Positions 34,989 through 43,449 of a stretch of 64,000 bases of DNA are shown piece by piece (the first letter of the stretch is position 1; every line of letters begins with the position of its first letter). Below the pieces are notes generated by a model. The model saw nothing but the letters and a program-made list of their open reading frames with translations, was not told the DNA's origin and searched no databases. A program made the translations under genes and the position numbers. Source of the stretch: an uncultured Lachnospiraceae bacterium (GTDB taxonomy: Bacteria > Bacillota > Clostridia > Lachnospirales > Lachnospiraceae); contig CAJTQI010000001.1 of the NCBI GenBank assembly GCA_910578645.1, positions 868,001-932,000 of the forward strand, read 5' to 3'.

Positions 34989-36547
34989 AAGTATTGATAG
35001 CGGACGATAACCGGCTGACGCTGCAGTCCATGGAGAGGACAATTCCATGGAAAGAGTGGGGATATGAGCTTATTGCCATGGCGGAGAGCGGGCCGGAAAC
35101 AGTGGAAAAGGTTAAAAAGCATAAACCAGATATCGTGATACTGGACATCAATATGCCAGGGATGAGCGGGCTGGAGGCGGCAAGGGAAATCAACCTGGAG
35201 CCGGAGAAGCCGGTTCTTATCTTACTGTCCGCATATGATAAGTTTTCCTATGCCCAGTCAGGTTTCCGTCTGGGAGTTTTCGACTACTTGTTAAAACCTT
35301 TGGACAACGGGGAGTTGAAGCAGGTTTTGGACAAGGCTTCGGATAAAATTGCCCAGGAAAGAAAGAACCAGGTCTATTCGGGAGAAAACCAGCAGTTGGA
35401 GAAACAGTGGCATGGCAAACTGCTTCTCGACAGCATCAACCATGTGGCGGAGGCCGGCACGGAGCTTGAGAAGCTGTTGCGGGAGGAATGGCATGCCTAT
35501 GGTTATATGCTTTTACTTGTCAATATTTTGGAGGAGCCCCGGCGGTTGGAGGAATTAAAGAAGGTTATTGTGAGCGCTTTGGAGGATTGTGAAAGACCGG
35601 AGAAAATCAAGGCGCTTTCCGTACAGACCGGGGATGGGACGCTTGTTTTGCTCGGGTGCCAGGTGTTGCGTTTTGCGAAAGATTACGACCTGCTTGCATT
35701 GAAGGTGGCGAATGTCATTGCCAAGCGGTGTCTCGATGAAGGGTTTAGCGTATGCATCGGCGTCAGCAGCTATGAGGAAAATCTGGAGAAAGTTAAGAGA
35801 CAGTATGAAGAGGCTGTTTTTGCCATTGACAGCCGTTTTTTCCTGGAGAACAAGACCGTAATCCATTATCGGAGCGTCATGAGTAAGAGTGTCCATAATG
35901 AATATGTACTGAGTAAAAAGATGCAGGAGCTTTGCGAAGTGCTTGCAAAAAATCCCGGAGAGGCGGAAAAACACCTGGATGCTTTTATAGCTTTGTTGGA
36001 AGAAAATAACAGATACGACGTGGCGTATGTAAAGAATATTTTCGTACAGATTGCGTTTTCTATTTCCCAGACACTATATAAATATAATACCGGAACCACA
36101 CAGATTAAAACAATGGATATGATTTTGGATGAGATTAAGGAAATCCATAGTATGCAGAGCATAACCGGGTGGCTGAAGAATTATGTCACAGAAGGCATTA
36201 ACGTGCTAGAGCAGGACAAGATGTCAGAAAAAACGTCCGTTTCTGCCCAGACAAGGCGTGTGCTCGACTATATCAACACGCATTATATGGAGCACATCGG
36301 GCTAGGGGACGTGGCCGGGGAAGCAGGCATATCGGAAAGCCATCTATGCAGGATTTTGAAAAACGAGACAGGGGAAACTTTTGTGAATATCCTGAATAAA
36401 ATACGTATCCAGAGAGCGCTTGCGCTAATCCAGAGCGGCAACTACAAAGTCTATGAGGTGGCGGAGGCCGTGGGATTCAGCAATTATGCTTATTTTTATC
36501 AGATATTTAAGAAGATTACGGGCAGAGCCCCGACGGAATATCTGTAA
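34982..36547 (+). CDS. AraC-type response regulator, YesN family
   Basis: A 521-residue two-domain regulator. The receiver domain has D8/D9, the phosphoacceptor Asp55 in VILDINMPGMSG and Lys in YLLKPLD (about 103). A long middle linker follows, and a C-terminal AraC double HTH (about 425-520) with IGLGDVAGEAGISESHLCRILKN, written here in two parts (IGLGDVAGEAG then ISESHLCRILKN), and VGFSNYAYFYQIFKK. It overlaps the kinase gene by 7 bp and is the partner of that kinase. The likely target is the promoter region 36548-36702 before the binding protein gene, where a weak TTGAAA-17-TTATAT is visible. Confidence 0.92.
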   Translation: MLKVLIADDNRLTLQSMERTIPWKEWGYELIAMAESGPETVEKVKKHKPDIVILDINMPGMSGLEAAREINLEPEKPVLILLSAYDKFSYAQSGFRLGVFDYLLKPLDNGELKQVLDKASDKIAQERKNQVYSGENQQLEKQWHGKLLLDSINHVAEAGTELEKLLREEWHAYGYMLLLVNILEEPRRLEELKKVIVSALEDCERPEKIKALSVQTGDGTLVLLGCQVLRFAKDYDLLALKVANVIAKRCLDEGFSVCIGVSSYEENLEKVKRQYEEAVFAIDSRFFLENKTVIHYRSVMSKSVHNEYVLSKKMQELCEVLAKNPGEAEKHLDAFIALLEENNRYDVAYVKNIFVQIAFSISQTLYKYNTGTTQIKTMDMILDEIKEIHSMQSITGWLKNYVTEGINVLEQDKMSEKTSVSAQTRRVLDYINTHYMEHIGLGDVAGEAGISESHLCRILKNETGETFVNILNKIRIQRALALIQSGNYKVYEVAEAVGFSNYAYFYQIFKKITGRAPTEYL

Positions 36548-36702
36548 TATCTTTTTTCTTGTAGAAAAAGTCACAATTTTTATATAAAATGTCAAAATAA
36601 TATATAAGTCTTTCCTTGAAAATGATTGGAAACTGAATTTATATCCGCAAATTCTGGGTATAAAATAATAGACATCAATCACAGAAGGAGGGACTTTTTA
36701 TT

Positions 36703-38088
36703 ATGAAGAAGAAACTTATGAGCATATTGCTTAGCAGCGCTGTTGTGGCCGGTATGCTGGCAGGCTGTGGCAATTCAGGAGGGGCTCCGGCACCGACAGA
36801 GACCCAGGAGCCGACGCAGGAGGAGGAAACGGCAGCCGAGGAAGAGCCGGCAGAGGATGCTGAGGCAGAGACGGAGGCTCCGGCATCTGACGGGGAATCA
36901 GCCGGGTCTGAGCTCGCGGGAGAGCTTACTTTGCTGCATTATCTGACAGAGGATGCGAAATTACAGGCACTGGATGACTTGATTGCAGGGTTTACGGCAG
37001 AAAACCCGGATGTTACGGTCAATACGGAAGCGGTTAGCATGGATAATTATTTGGATGTAATTAAGCTACGGTTATCGTCAGGCGATGCGCCGGATATTTT
37101 GTTCGGCGGGCCGAGCAGTTATCCCGAACTGATTGATGCGGGATACATCATGGATTTGACCAATGAAGCGTTTACAGAACGTGTATCGGAAGGTTCTTTG
37201 TCCTTAATGAAAATCGATGATGCGGTATATGGTATTCCGCTTGACCAGATGGCAAATGTGGTATTTTACAACAAAGATATCTTTGAGGAGTTAAGCCTTA
37301 GCGTTCCTACCACATATACGGAATTTATCGATGTATGTAAGGCTTTGGACGAGGCGGGTTATGCAGCTTGCGCGGCAGGATACCAGGACCAGATTTCCCT
37401 GGGAGCAAATTACTTTACAATTTTCTACGGCACACCGTATCTGGCTTGCGAACAGTATACGGACGAGACACAAAACCAGGGCAAGAGTTGGAGCGAATAC
37501 CCGACGGTTGCACAGGCCCTCAATCAGTTCCGTGAGATTATCGGATACTCCAATGAAGACTGCAAGACCATTACGACGGACAGGGCCGAGCAGATTTTTG
37601 CAAACGGCGAGTCGGGCATGATTATCATCGGTACATGGGGACTTGGCGCGATTATGAACTACAATCCGGATTTGAACTGCGGTGGATTTATTTATCCTTC
37701 CGAGGAGAAAGCAGAGGACAATGCGCTTCCGTTAAATACGGACGATACATGGATGATTATAAAGGATTCTCCTAACGTAGAAATAGCTAAAGCGTTCTTT
37801 GAGTATATGACGCGTCCGGAAGTCAATGCAGAATGGATAGGTACGGTAGGGCAGCTTAGCGCTTTGGAGGGTGTAAAAGCCGATAAACTTCCCCAGGCAG
37901 CAGCGGATATTGCCGACCTGATTAACCAGGGCTGTAAAGTATCAATGTGGACACAGTACGGTGCGCCTAGCGGACAGTACAGTACGGCGTATTATAACTG
38001 TCTGCAGGATTTCGCACTATCGGATACGATGACGGTAGAAGAGTGGTGTGAAAATATAGACAAAGAATTTTCAGCGGCAAGTAAGTAA
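36703..38088 (+). CDS. Sugar ABC transporter, substrate-binding lipoprotein
   Basis: A 461-residue binding protein. The signal peptide ends in the lipobox MLAGC (Cys about 23), followed by a very acidic Glu/Ala/Pro-rich linker (about 30-70) and the two-lobe binding domain (GELTLLHYLTEDAKLQALDD onwards). It is preceded by GAAGGAGGG. With the two permeases downstream it forms an oligosaccharide importer regulated by the YesMN-like pair. The nearby GH5-like hydrolase and esterases suggest a plant hemicellulose oligomer; the exact sugar cannot be told. Confidence 0.92.
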   Translation: MKKKLMSILLSSAVVAGMLAGCGNSGGAPAPTETQEPTQEEETAAEEEPAEDAEAETEAPASDGESAGSELAGELTLLHYLTEDAKLQALDDLIAGFTAENPDVTVNTEAVSMDNYLDVIKLRLSSGDAPDILFGGPSSYPELIDAGYIMDLTNEAFTERVSEGSLSLMKIDDAVYGIPLDQMANVVFYNKDIFEELSLSVPTTYTEFIDVCKALDEAGYAACAAGYQDQISLGANYFTIFYGTPYLACEQYTDETQNQGKSWSEYPTVAQALNQFREIIGYSNEDCKTITTDRAEQIFANGESGMIIIGTWGLGAIMNYNPDLNCGGFIYPSEEKAEDNALPLNTDDTWMIIKDSPNVEIAKAFFEYMTRPEVNAEWIGTVGQLSALEGVKADKLPQAAADIADLINQGCKVSMWTQYGAPSGQYSTAYYNCLQDFALSDTMTVEEWCENIDKEFSAASK

Positions 38089-38100
38089 GAATGTTATGGT

Positions 38101-38132
38101 GGGGACGTCCGTTGCGGCGTCCCCCGATTTTT
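38101..38132 (+). terminator. Intercistronic hairpin between binding-protein and permease genes
   Basis: GGGGACG (38101-38107) pairs with CGTCCCC (38118-38124), inner CCG/CGG, followed by TTTTT. Its position equals that of the hairpin in the other ABC operon: probably a partial terminator giving excess binding protein. Confidence 0.6.
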
Positions 38133-38165
38133 GCGGGAGGTGAATCCTGCAAGGAAGGACGGCTC

Positions 38166-39023
38166 ATGAAGAAAAAGGTTAATTGGAAAAAGGAGCTGGT
38201 GGATTTTAGTTTCTTGGCGCCAGCGCTGGCATTGTTCCTGTTTGTGATTATTATCCCGCTTGTACAGGGGATTCAATATACATTTACGGATTGGGATGGC
38301 CTGATGCCCAAGTTAAATTATGTAGGAGCAAAAAATTATATTACGGTATTTCATGATACGGATTTATTGCAGCCGATTGGCAATACAATACTTTTTACGG
38401 CGGTGACGGTAGTTGTCATAAACGTGCTTGGCCTGACTGTTGCCATGGCGGTTAACAGGGAATTTAAGGGCGTAAACGTTGTAAAAAGTATTATTTTTAT
38501 TCCGTTAGTAGTGAGCCTGGTGCTCGTATCCCAAATGTGGATGTATGTGTACAGTGATTTCTTTTCCATGATTGGATTAAACAGTCCACTAATTGACAAA
38601 AAGACTTCTATGCTGGGACTTTGCCTGATGAGCGTGTGGCGGGAAATCGGACTTGCCATGATGATTTACCTGGCAGGGTTAAAAAGCATCCCTTCGGATA
38701 TCAATGAGGCGGCAATCATAGACGGGGCAAATTTCTGGCAGCGTTTTCGTAACGTGACGGTTCCGTTTTTGGCGCCGGCTTTTACATATTGTATTCCTTT
38801 GTGGCTGGCAGCAGGGCTTCGCATGTACGATTATTCTTTCGTGGCGACTTCCGGCGGGCCGCAGCACTCTACAGAGACAATGGCTTACTATATTTACAGC
38901 TATTTATTCCCTTACAATAAGGTGGGCTACGGCCAGACAGTTGCGATTATTTATCTTGTAGTATGCATTCTGCTTTCCAATATGGTAACCAGGGTCTTAA
39001 GGAAAAGGGAGATTGAACAATGA
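38166..39023 (+). CDS. Sugar ABC transporter permease (MalF/UgpA type)
   Basis: A 285-residue permease with six helices and the EAA loop INEAAIIDGANFWQRFRNV near residues 180-200. ATG 38166 follows AAGGAAGG; the open frame upstream covers the intercistronic hairpin and is not coding. It overlaps the next permease by 4 bp (ATGA). It needs a shared ATPase encoded elsewhere. Confidence 0.92.
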   Translation: MKKKVNWKKELVDFSFLAPALALFLFVIIIPLVQGIQYTFTDWDGLMPKLNYVGAKNYITVFHDTDLLQPIGNTILFTAVTVVVINVLGLTVAMAVNREFKGVNVVKSIIFIPLVVSLVLVSQMWMYVYSDFFSMIGLNSPLIDKKTSMLGLCLMSVWREIGLAMMIYLAGLKSIPSDINEAAIIDGANFWQRFRNVTVPFLAPAFTYCIPLWLAAGLRMYDYSFVATSGGPQHSTETMAYYIYSYLFPYNKVGYGQTVAIIYLVVCILLSNMVTRVLRKREIEQ

Positions 39024-39856
39024 TAAAAACACCGAAAAACAGGATATTGAATGTTATCAGAATAGCCATGCTTTGTCTGTTTGCGCTGATTTGCCTGGCG
39101 CCCTTTTATGTGGCGGTCTGTTATGCTTTTAAGTCAAAGGCGGATTTTGCCAAGACGAAACTCGCACCTCCGACGACTCTTTTCTGGGGGAACTTTGTGG
39201 ATGCGGTGCATGTCAAGAACTTCTTTAGTTCGGTGGTAAACAGTGCTTTGGTTGCGGTCTGCATGGTAATTATAATTGTTTTCTTTTGTTCTGCAGGCGC
39301 TTATATTATAGCCAGGAAGAACAATAAACCTTACAATGCGGTATTTTATGTTTTCCAGCTTGTCATACTGATTCCGTTCCAGACAGTTATGTTTCCTCTC
39401 TACAAAGAACTGAGCAATATCGGAGCGCTCAATACTCTGTGGGGGTTATGTCTGGCGCAGGCAGGTGTGAATGTGGGATATTATGTATTTCTCTACACAG
39501 GCTTTATCAAAGGGGTGCCGATTTCACTGGAAGAGGCGGCAAAAATTGATGGGTGCAACAGATATCAGACTTTCCTGCATATTGTGTTCCCTCTGTTAAA
39601 GCCGATAACGATGACGGTTATCGTTCTCTCTTTTCTGGCGTCCTGGAATGATTTTATTATTTCCATGATTATCTGTCAGAAACTGGAGAAGCGTACACTA
39701 CCCTTGATGCAGTTTTATTTCTTCGGGGAGTATTCGGCCAACGTGAGCGTTGCCTTTGCGGCGTCCCTGATTGCCATGCTGCCGGCGGTTATCATCTATT
39801 TCTGTGCGCAGAAGTATATTGTGGCCGGTATGACGGCAGGGGCCGTGAAATCATAA
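39020..39856 (+). CDS. Sugar ABC transporter permease (MalG type)
   Basis: A 278-residue partner permease with the EAA loop SLEEAAKIDGCNRYQTFLHI and a MalG-type C-terminus (FCAQKYIVAGMTAGAVKS). It is translationally coupled to the preceding gene by the ATGA overlap. The GH5-like gene follows after a 109-bp structured leader, so the hydrolase is likely part of, or subordinate to, this operon. Confidence 0.92.
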   Translation: MIKTPKNRILNVIRIAMLCLFALICLAPFYVAVCYAFKSKADFAKTKLAPPTTLFWGNFVDAVHVKNFFSSVVNSALVAVCMVIIIVFFCSAGAYIIARKNNKPYNAVFYVFQLVILIPFQTVMFPLYKELSNIGALNTLWGLCLAQAGVNVGYYVFLYTGFIKGVPISLEEAAKIDGCNRYQTFLHIVFPLLKPITMTVIVLSFLASWNDFIISMIICQKLEKRTLPLMQFYFFGEYSANVSVAFAASLIAMLPAVIIYFCAQKYIVAGMTAGAVKS

Positions 39857-39892
39857 ATGGAATATAGTGTCGGAATGATAAAATTTACATCC

Positions 39893-39959
39893 GCGGGTTT
39901 GATGTCTGTGCGCCGCTTGCCACAAACCCGCTCAATGTCCGAGCGGCGCAGAAATGGAG
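39893..39959 (+). promoter_or_regulatory. Pseudoknot-capable 5' leader with conserved SD box (copy a)
   Basis: GCGGGTTTG (39893-39901) pairs with CAAACCCGC (39923-39931). The loop contains GCGCCGCT (39910-39917), which pairs with AGCGGCGC (39942-39949), an H-type pseudoknot layout. The box AGCGGCGCAGAAATGGAG (39942-39959) ends in the probable Shine-Dalgarno, 6 bases from ATG 39966. The same box precedes three other genes in the window (41124, 49201, 60098). Confidence 0.65.
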
Positions 39960-39965
39960 TGACAG

Positions 39966-41066
39966 ATGAAAAGAAGATGGACAGAAGAAGAGATATGGGA
40001 CTGGTATAAGAAAAGACCATGGATTACGGGTTTTAACTTTATTCCCAGCGGCGCCATGGATGGCGGTGTATGGATGCTGCAGGAATATGACCATGAGAAT
40101 GCGTTCCGAGATGCGTCGAAAGAGATTGCGCTGGCGGCTAGTCTTGGATTTAACAGTATCCGGTTCTTTGTACCTTTCTATCTGTGGAGGGTGGAGCATG
40201 ACAGTTTCATGAAAAATTTTGAGGCATTTTTAAAGCTGCTTGACAGATACCATATGACCATGATGCCTACGCTTTTTAACGACTGCTGCGTGGCGAAGTC
40301 CAAATACAAAGAGCCGGTATTAGGGCCGCAGCCGGAACCGGTACCGGGGTATTTTGGAGGCACGGCTGTTACGCCTTTTGACGACGATACGCAAAATGGA
40401 GACACGGTCGGATATGATATCACCGACGAACCGGAGATGGAACCGACGGTGGAAGCTTATGTGCGGGAGATGGCCAGGATATATGGACAGGATGAGAGAA
40501 TCCTCATTTGGAATGTATGGAATGAGGCAGGAAATTCCCAGCGCATGGAGAAATCTGTCCCGTTAATGACGAAGGTATTCGGTTGGATGCGGGAGGAAGA
40601 CGTGATGCAGCCCTTGACTGCGGATGTGTGGGGAGCGGGGGCTGAGCACCCTTACGGATGGCTGAAAAATCCGGGTATTTATGCCCAGGTGGAGCGCGCT
40701 GCCATCGAATTGTCTGATATTGTCTCCTTCCATTTTTATGGGGACTATTCACACGCCAGAATGTATATCAAGCAGTTAAAAGAATTTGGCAGGCCGCTTG
40801 TCAACACAGAATGGATGCACCGCCCTTACAGGAGCTTAATCCAGACACATCTGCCGTTCTGGAAGAAAGAGAAAATCGGCAGCTACTTCTTCGGGTTTGT
40901 AAACGGCAAGGCGCAGTTTCAATATGTGTGGGAGTTTATCAAAAAGCTGCCCGACATAGATACAAGATTGTGGATGCATGATATTTTCCATTCTGATTTC
41001 ACGCCATATGATGAAGAAGAAATCGAAGTGATTAAGGAGTGTAACCGGGATAAGAATATTTTTTAG
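39966..41066 (+). CDS. GH5-like glycoside hydrolase (clan GH-A)
   Basis: A 366-residue cytoplasmic hydrolase with a GH-A TIM barrel: SLGFNSIRFFVPF on an early strand, the acid/base Glu in WNVWNEAGNS (about residue 186) and the nucleophile Glu in LVNTEWMHRP (about 281). The best fit is a GH5-like or unclassified GH-A enzyme, often labelled beta-xylanase or cellulase in clostridial genomes. Without a signal peptide it would act on imported oligosaccharides from the adjacent transporter. The substrate is unknown. ATG 39966 is 6 bases after GGAG in the leader box. Confidence 0.8.
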   Translation: MKRRWTEEEIWDWYKKRPWITGFNFIPSGAMDGGVWMLQEYDHENAFRDASKEIALAASLGFNSIRFFVPFYLWRVEHDSFMKNFEAFLKLLDRYHMTMMPTLFNDCCVAKSKYKEPVLGPQPEPVPGYFGGTAVTPFDDDTQNGDTVGYDITDEPEMEPTVEAYVREMARIYGQDERILIWNVWNEAGNSQRMEKSVPLMTKVFGWMREEDVMQPLTADVWGAGAEHPYGWLKNPGIYAQVERAAIELSDIVSFHFYGDYSHARMYIKQLKEFGRPLVNTEWMHRPYRSLIQTHLPFWKKEKIGSYFFGFVNGKAQFQYVWEFIKKLPDIDTRLWMHDIFHSDFTPYDEEEIEVIKECNRDKNIF

Positions 41067-41123
41067 GTTGTTTTGGACTTGCGGGAGAAAAGAAAGCAAT
41101 GTAATAAAATTTGCGTCACAAAA

Positions 41124-41139
41124 CAGCGCGGAAATGGGG
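41124..41139 (+). promoter_or_regulatory. SD box of the repeated leader family (copy b, short)
   Basis: CAGCGCGGAAATGGGG, followed by AAAAG and ATG 41145. It is preceded by AAATTTGCGTCACAAAA, a remnant of the TTTGTG hairpin region of longer copies. Only the 3' part of the module is kept here. Confidence 0.55.
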
Positions 41140-41144
41140 AAAAG

Positions 41145-42017
41145 ATGGAATTTAATTTAAATGAGAATCCTCTGGCAAAAGTGATTGCGCCGGAAAAAAT
41201 TGATTATGGGAAAGAGGGTCTTGTATGTTTGGAGGACATCGTATATGCATCCAATGACCGGGAAGCCTGCCGGATGGATATGGTCTATCCGGCAGGTCAA
41301 CAGGAGAAACTTCCTGTGGTCATATGGGTACATGGGGGCGGATGGTCGGACGAAAATCTGACGAGAAAATATTTACCCTCCAGGGAGTTGGCCGAATTGA
41401 GTAAAAGGGGATATGTGACGGTCAGCGTTGACTATCGGCTTACCGGGAAAGCGCCTTTTCCGGCACAGATTGAGGACTGCAAGTCGGCGGTACGTTTCCT
41501 GCGCAGTCATGGACAGGACTACCCTGTCGACGTTAACCGGATTGGCGTCTGGGGAGAATCGGCGGGCGGCCATTTGGCGCAGCTTATGGCATATAGTAGC
41601 GACAGGGAATTTGACAACGGAACCAATAGCGGTGTCTCATCTGTAGTACAGGGTGTGGTGGCATGGTATGCGCCCTGTGACCTTCGGACAAACAAGGAAT
41701 GGCCCGAGGACGAGGAGATATACAACAGATTGTTTCCTGAAAAAGATGCCAGGAAGCAGGCGGAGCTGCGAAAAGCGGCAAGCCCTGTGTGCTATACGGA
41801 CAGAAAAAATCCGCCGTCCCTGCTGATGCATGGCGATGTGGACAGATTGGTAGACTATGAGAATAGCCGGCTGATGTGCGAGAGACTGAAAGAAGCAGGC
41901 AATGACGTGGAACTTGTCACTGTTCCAGGGCAGGGACATGGCTTTTTTGAAGGAGAAGCGTATTATGGCAGGATATATGCATTCTTTGACAGGATACTGA
42001 AAGGTTCTTTATCGTGA
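41145..42017 (+). CDS. Alpha/beta-hydrolase, carbohydrate esterase-like (BD-FAE family)
   Basis: A 290-residue serine hydrolase related to the one at 32413: WVHGGGWSDENL oxyanion region, nucleophile elbow GESAGGHLAQL, LMHGDVDRLVDYENS with the acid Asp and GQGHGFFEGE with the catalytic His. It probably removes acetyl or feruloyl groups from oligosaccharides processed with the GH5-like enzyme 79 bp upstream. ATG 41145 is chosen after the leader box; an upstream in-frame ATG lacks a ribosome binding site. Confidence 0.85.
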   Translation: MEFNLNENPLAKVIAPEKIDYGKEGLVCLEDIVYASNDREACRMDMVYPAGQQEKLPVVIWVHGGGWSDENLTRKYLPSRELAELSKRGYVTVSVDYRLTGKAPFPAQIEDCKSAVRFLRSHGQDYPVDVNRIGVWGESAGGHLAQLMAYSSDREFDNGTNSGVSSVVQGVVAWYAPCDLRTNKEWPEDEEIYNRLFPEKDARKQAELRKAASPVCYTDRKNPPSLLMHGDVDRLVDYENSRLMCERLKEAGNDVELVTVPGQGHGFFEGEAYYGRIYAFFDRILKGSLS

Positions 42018-42040
42018 GGCGTGTATCCTTTTGTTCCCTT

Positions 42041-42354
42041 ATAGGATTAGGGTGTCAAAAGGTGCATTTTATAAGTTGTGAGGGCAAATTGCATAAAATG
42101 TTCCCTTGTGTCAGTCTGCGTCATATGGATTTTCTAAAATATTCCGGGAAATTTATAGAAACGGACGTAACCGCCCTCTATTCGCCATCCAGGCGAACAT
42201 CGGGCTTTTCGGGGCGTCCATGCCCCGAAATTACTGGGAACTTCACGGAATATTAAGAAAATCTCATATTCCTGCGAAGGACAACTTCGTGAACATTTTA
42301 TGCAATCTGTCAGTGAAATTTTATGATGGCACCTTTTTACACCCTAATCCATAT
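42041..42354 (+). repeat. Miniature inverted-repeat element, copy 3 (full length, about 314 bp)
   Basis: Terminal inverted repeats ATAGGATTAGGGTGTCAAAA (from 42041) and TTTTTACACCCTAATCC (to 42350) match over about 25 bp with one or two differences. Inside are nested palindromes, including TTTCGGGGC/GCCCCGAAA and TTCGCC/GGCGAA. No transposase ORF; frames read through it are not supported as genes. Copies 1 and 2 are deleted versions. A hairpin region with an AAACGAGC/GCTCGTTT terminator follows directly. Confidence 0.8.
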
Positions 42355-42399
42355 AGGAAATTCCTCCGCTTATCCGAGTTTGCCGGAGGCAAATCTCGC

Positions 42400-42423
42400 A
42401 AACGAGCGAAGCTCGTTTTTTTC
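42400..42423 (+). terminator. Intrinsic terminator downstream of the esterase
   Basis: AAACGAGC (42400-42407) pairs with GCTCGTTT (42411-42418), loop GAA, followed by T to 42423. Another hairpin, CCTCCG/CGGAGG, lies just upstream (42363-42388). The terminator is nearly identical to those closing the tandem repeats at 19346-19531. Confidence 0.7.
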
Positions 42424-42438
42424 ACTGAGGGCATAGGG

Positions 42439-42941
42439 TCATTCCCCGGACAGCGTCTTGCGGTACTTTAAAGGTGAAATGCCATAATATTTTTGAAAAG
42501 TTTCGCAATAATAGCTAGCGCCGCCAAAACCGTGCTCATATGCGATTTCCGTGATGCCTGAGTCAGATTCCAACAAAGCGCCGAGGCTTTTTCTAAGCCG
42601 CAGCTTTGTAGTGTATGTGATGGGGGTGTCACGGAGATATTTTTTAAAGAGCAGGGAGCATTTGCTCTTGCAGCAGGCTCCGGCGAGTGCGATTTCTTCA
42701 AGGGAAATGTGGTTAGCGAAGTGCTCTTCTATATAGGTCATCATATTTTTAAGGGTGGCAAGGTCAGAGGATTCCTTGTCAGTAACTTTTGTCCCTGCAT
42801 CCAGGTTTGCATATATAGTTTTATTCCAGGTCTTCGTGCCAGTGGCGTGGGGATTTCTTGCTGGCCAGAGTCAATCCTGTCTGGTTCTATGCGCAACATG
42901 CCGGATGTATAGTGGGTTATCTGGATATCCGGGAATGGCAT
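42439..42941 (-). pseudogene. AraC-family regulator, decayed (frameshift and internal loss)
   Basis: The intact C-terminal part (from about 42840 down to 42439) encodes a complete AraC double HTH: HISLEEIALAGACCKSKCS and EIAYEHGFGGASYYCETFQK. Upstream, a different frame starts at ATG 42941 (MPFPDIQITHYTSGMLRIEP) and continues to about 42850, then the homologous reading shifts frame; the HTH frame has a stop further upstream. The total of about 500 bp is short of a normal AraC gene (about 850 bp), so part of the sensor domain is missing. It diverges from the broken MATE gene, its likely former target. Confidence 0.7.
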
Positions 42942-42981
42942 GAAGCAGTATTATAAACAGTTTGCACTGTGTAAGGGGATT

Positions 42982-43303
42982 ATGATAAAGATAAAAAATA
43001 AACATGATAAAATTCTCCGTCTTGTGTTGCCGATTGCGTTTCAATAGTTTATGCTTGCGTTAGTGGGGCAAGCGACGCGGTGATGTTGGGAAGGCTGAAC
43101 CGGAGTTCTATGTCTGCGGTGTCGTTAGCCACACAGGTGACCTTTGTGTTCAATCTTTTTATAGCCGCATTTGTCATCGGTGAGAATATGTATGTGGCAC
43201 AGTATTATGGAAAAAAGGATTATGTGCTTTTGTCCTAAATCTGGATGAGATTGTGAAACACCGACATTATAAAAAATATAAATGGGTCAGGAATATTACA
43301 TAA
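42982..43303 (+). pseudogene. MATE efflux transporter remnant (stop, frameshift, large deletion)
   Basis: From ATG 42982 the frame reads MIKIKNKHDKILRLVLPIAF, then an in-frame TAG where MATE proteins have Gln. After a frameshift it continues as DAVMLGRLNRSSMSAVSLAT and GENMYVAQYYGKKDYV to a stop at 43238. The next segment reads LDEIVKHRHYKKYKWVRNIT (stop 43303), typical of a MATE C-terminus. So the first 80 or so residues are joined to the last 20, with about 1 kb lost. An intact, different MATE gene is at 47349. The 43304-43449 stretch holds no gene. Confidence 0.75.
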
Positions 43304-43449
43304 TACAAGAGGCTTTATGAAAGGAATTTTGCGCGAAGCGCAAACGAAGCAGACATTTAACCTGCGTGGTATCTGTCAATATGCTTGTGCAAGCCCTGCA
43401 CCTGTCTGATTGCCCGCGGGAATAAAATGATAGAAAACAAGAGAAAGGC

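Noticed and set aside
42014..42471. ORFs of 80 and 121 codons across the full miniature element
   Set aside because: They run through terminal repeats and a terminator, have no SD and no family resemblance.
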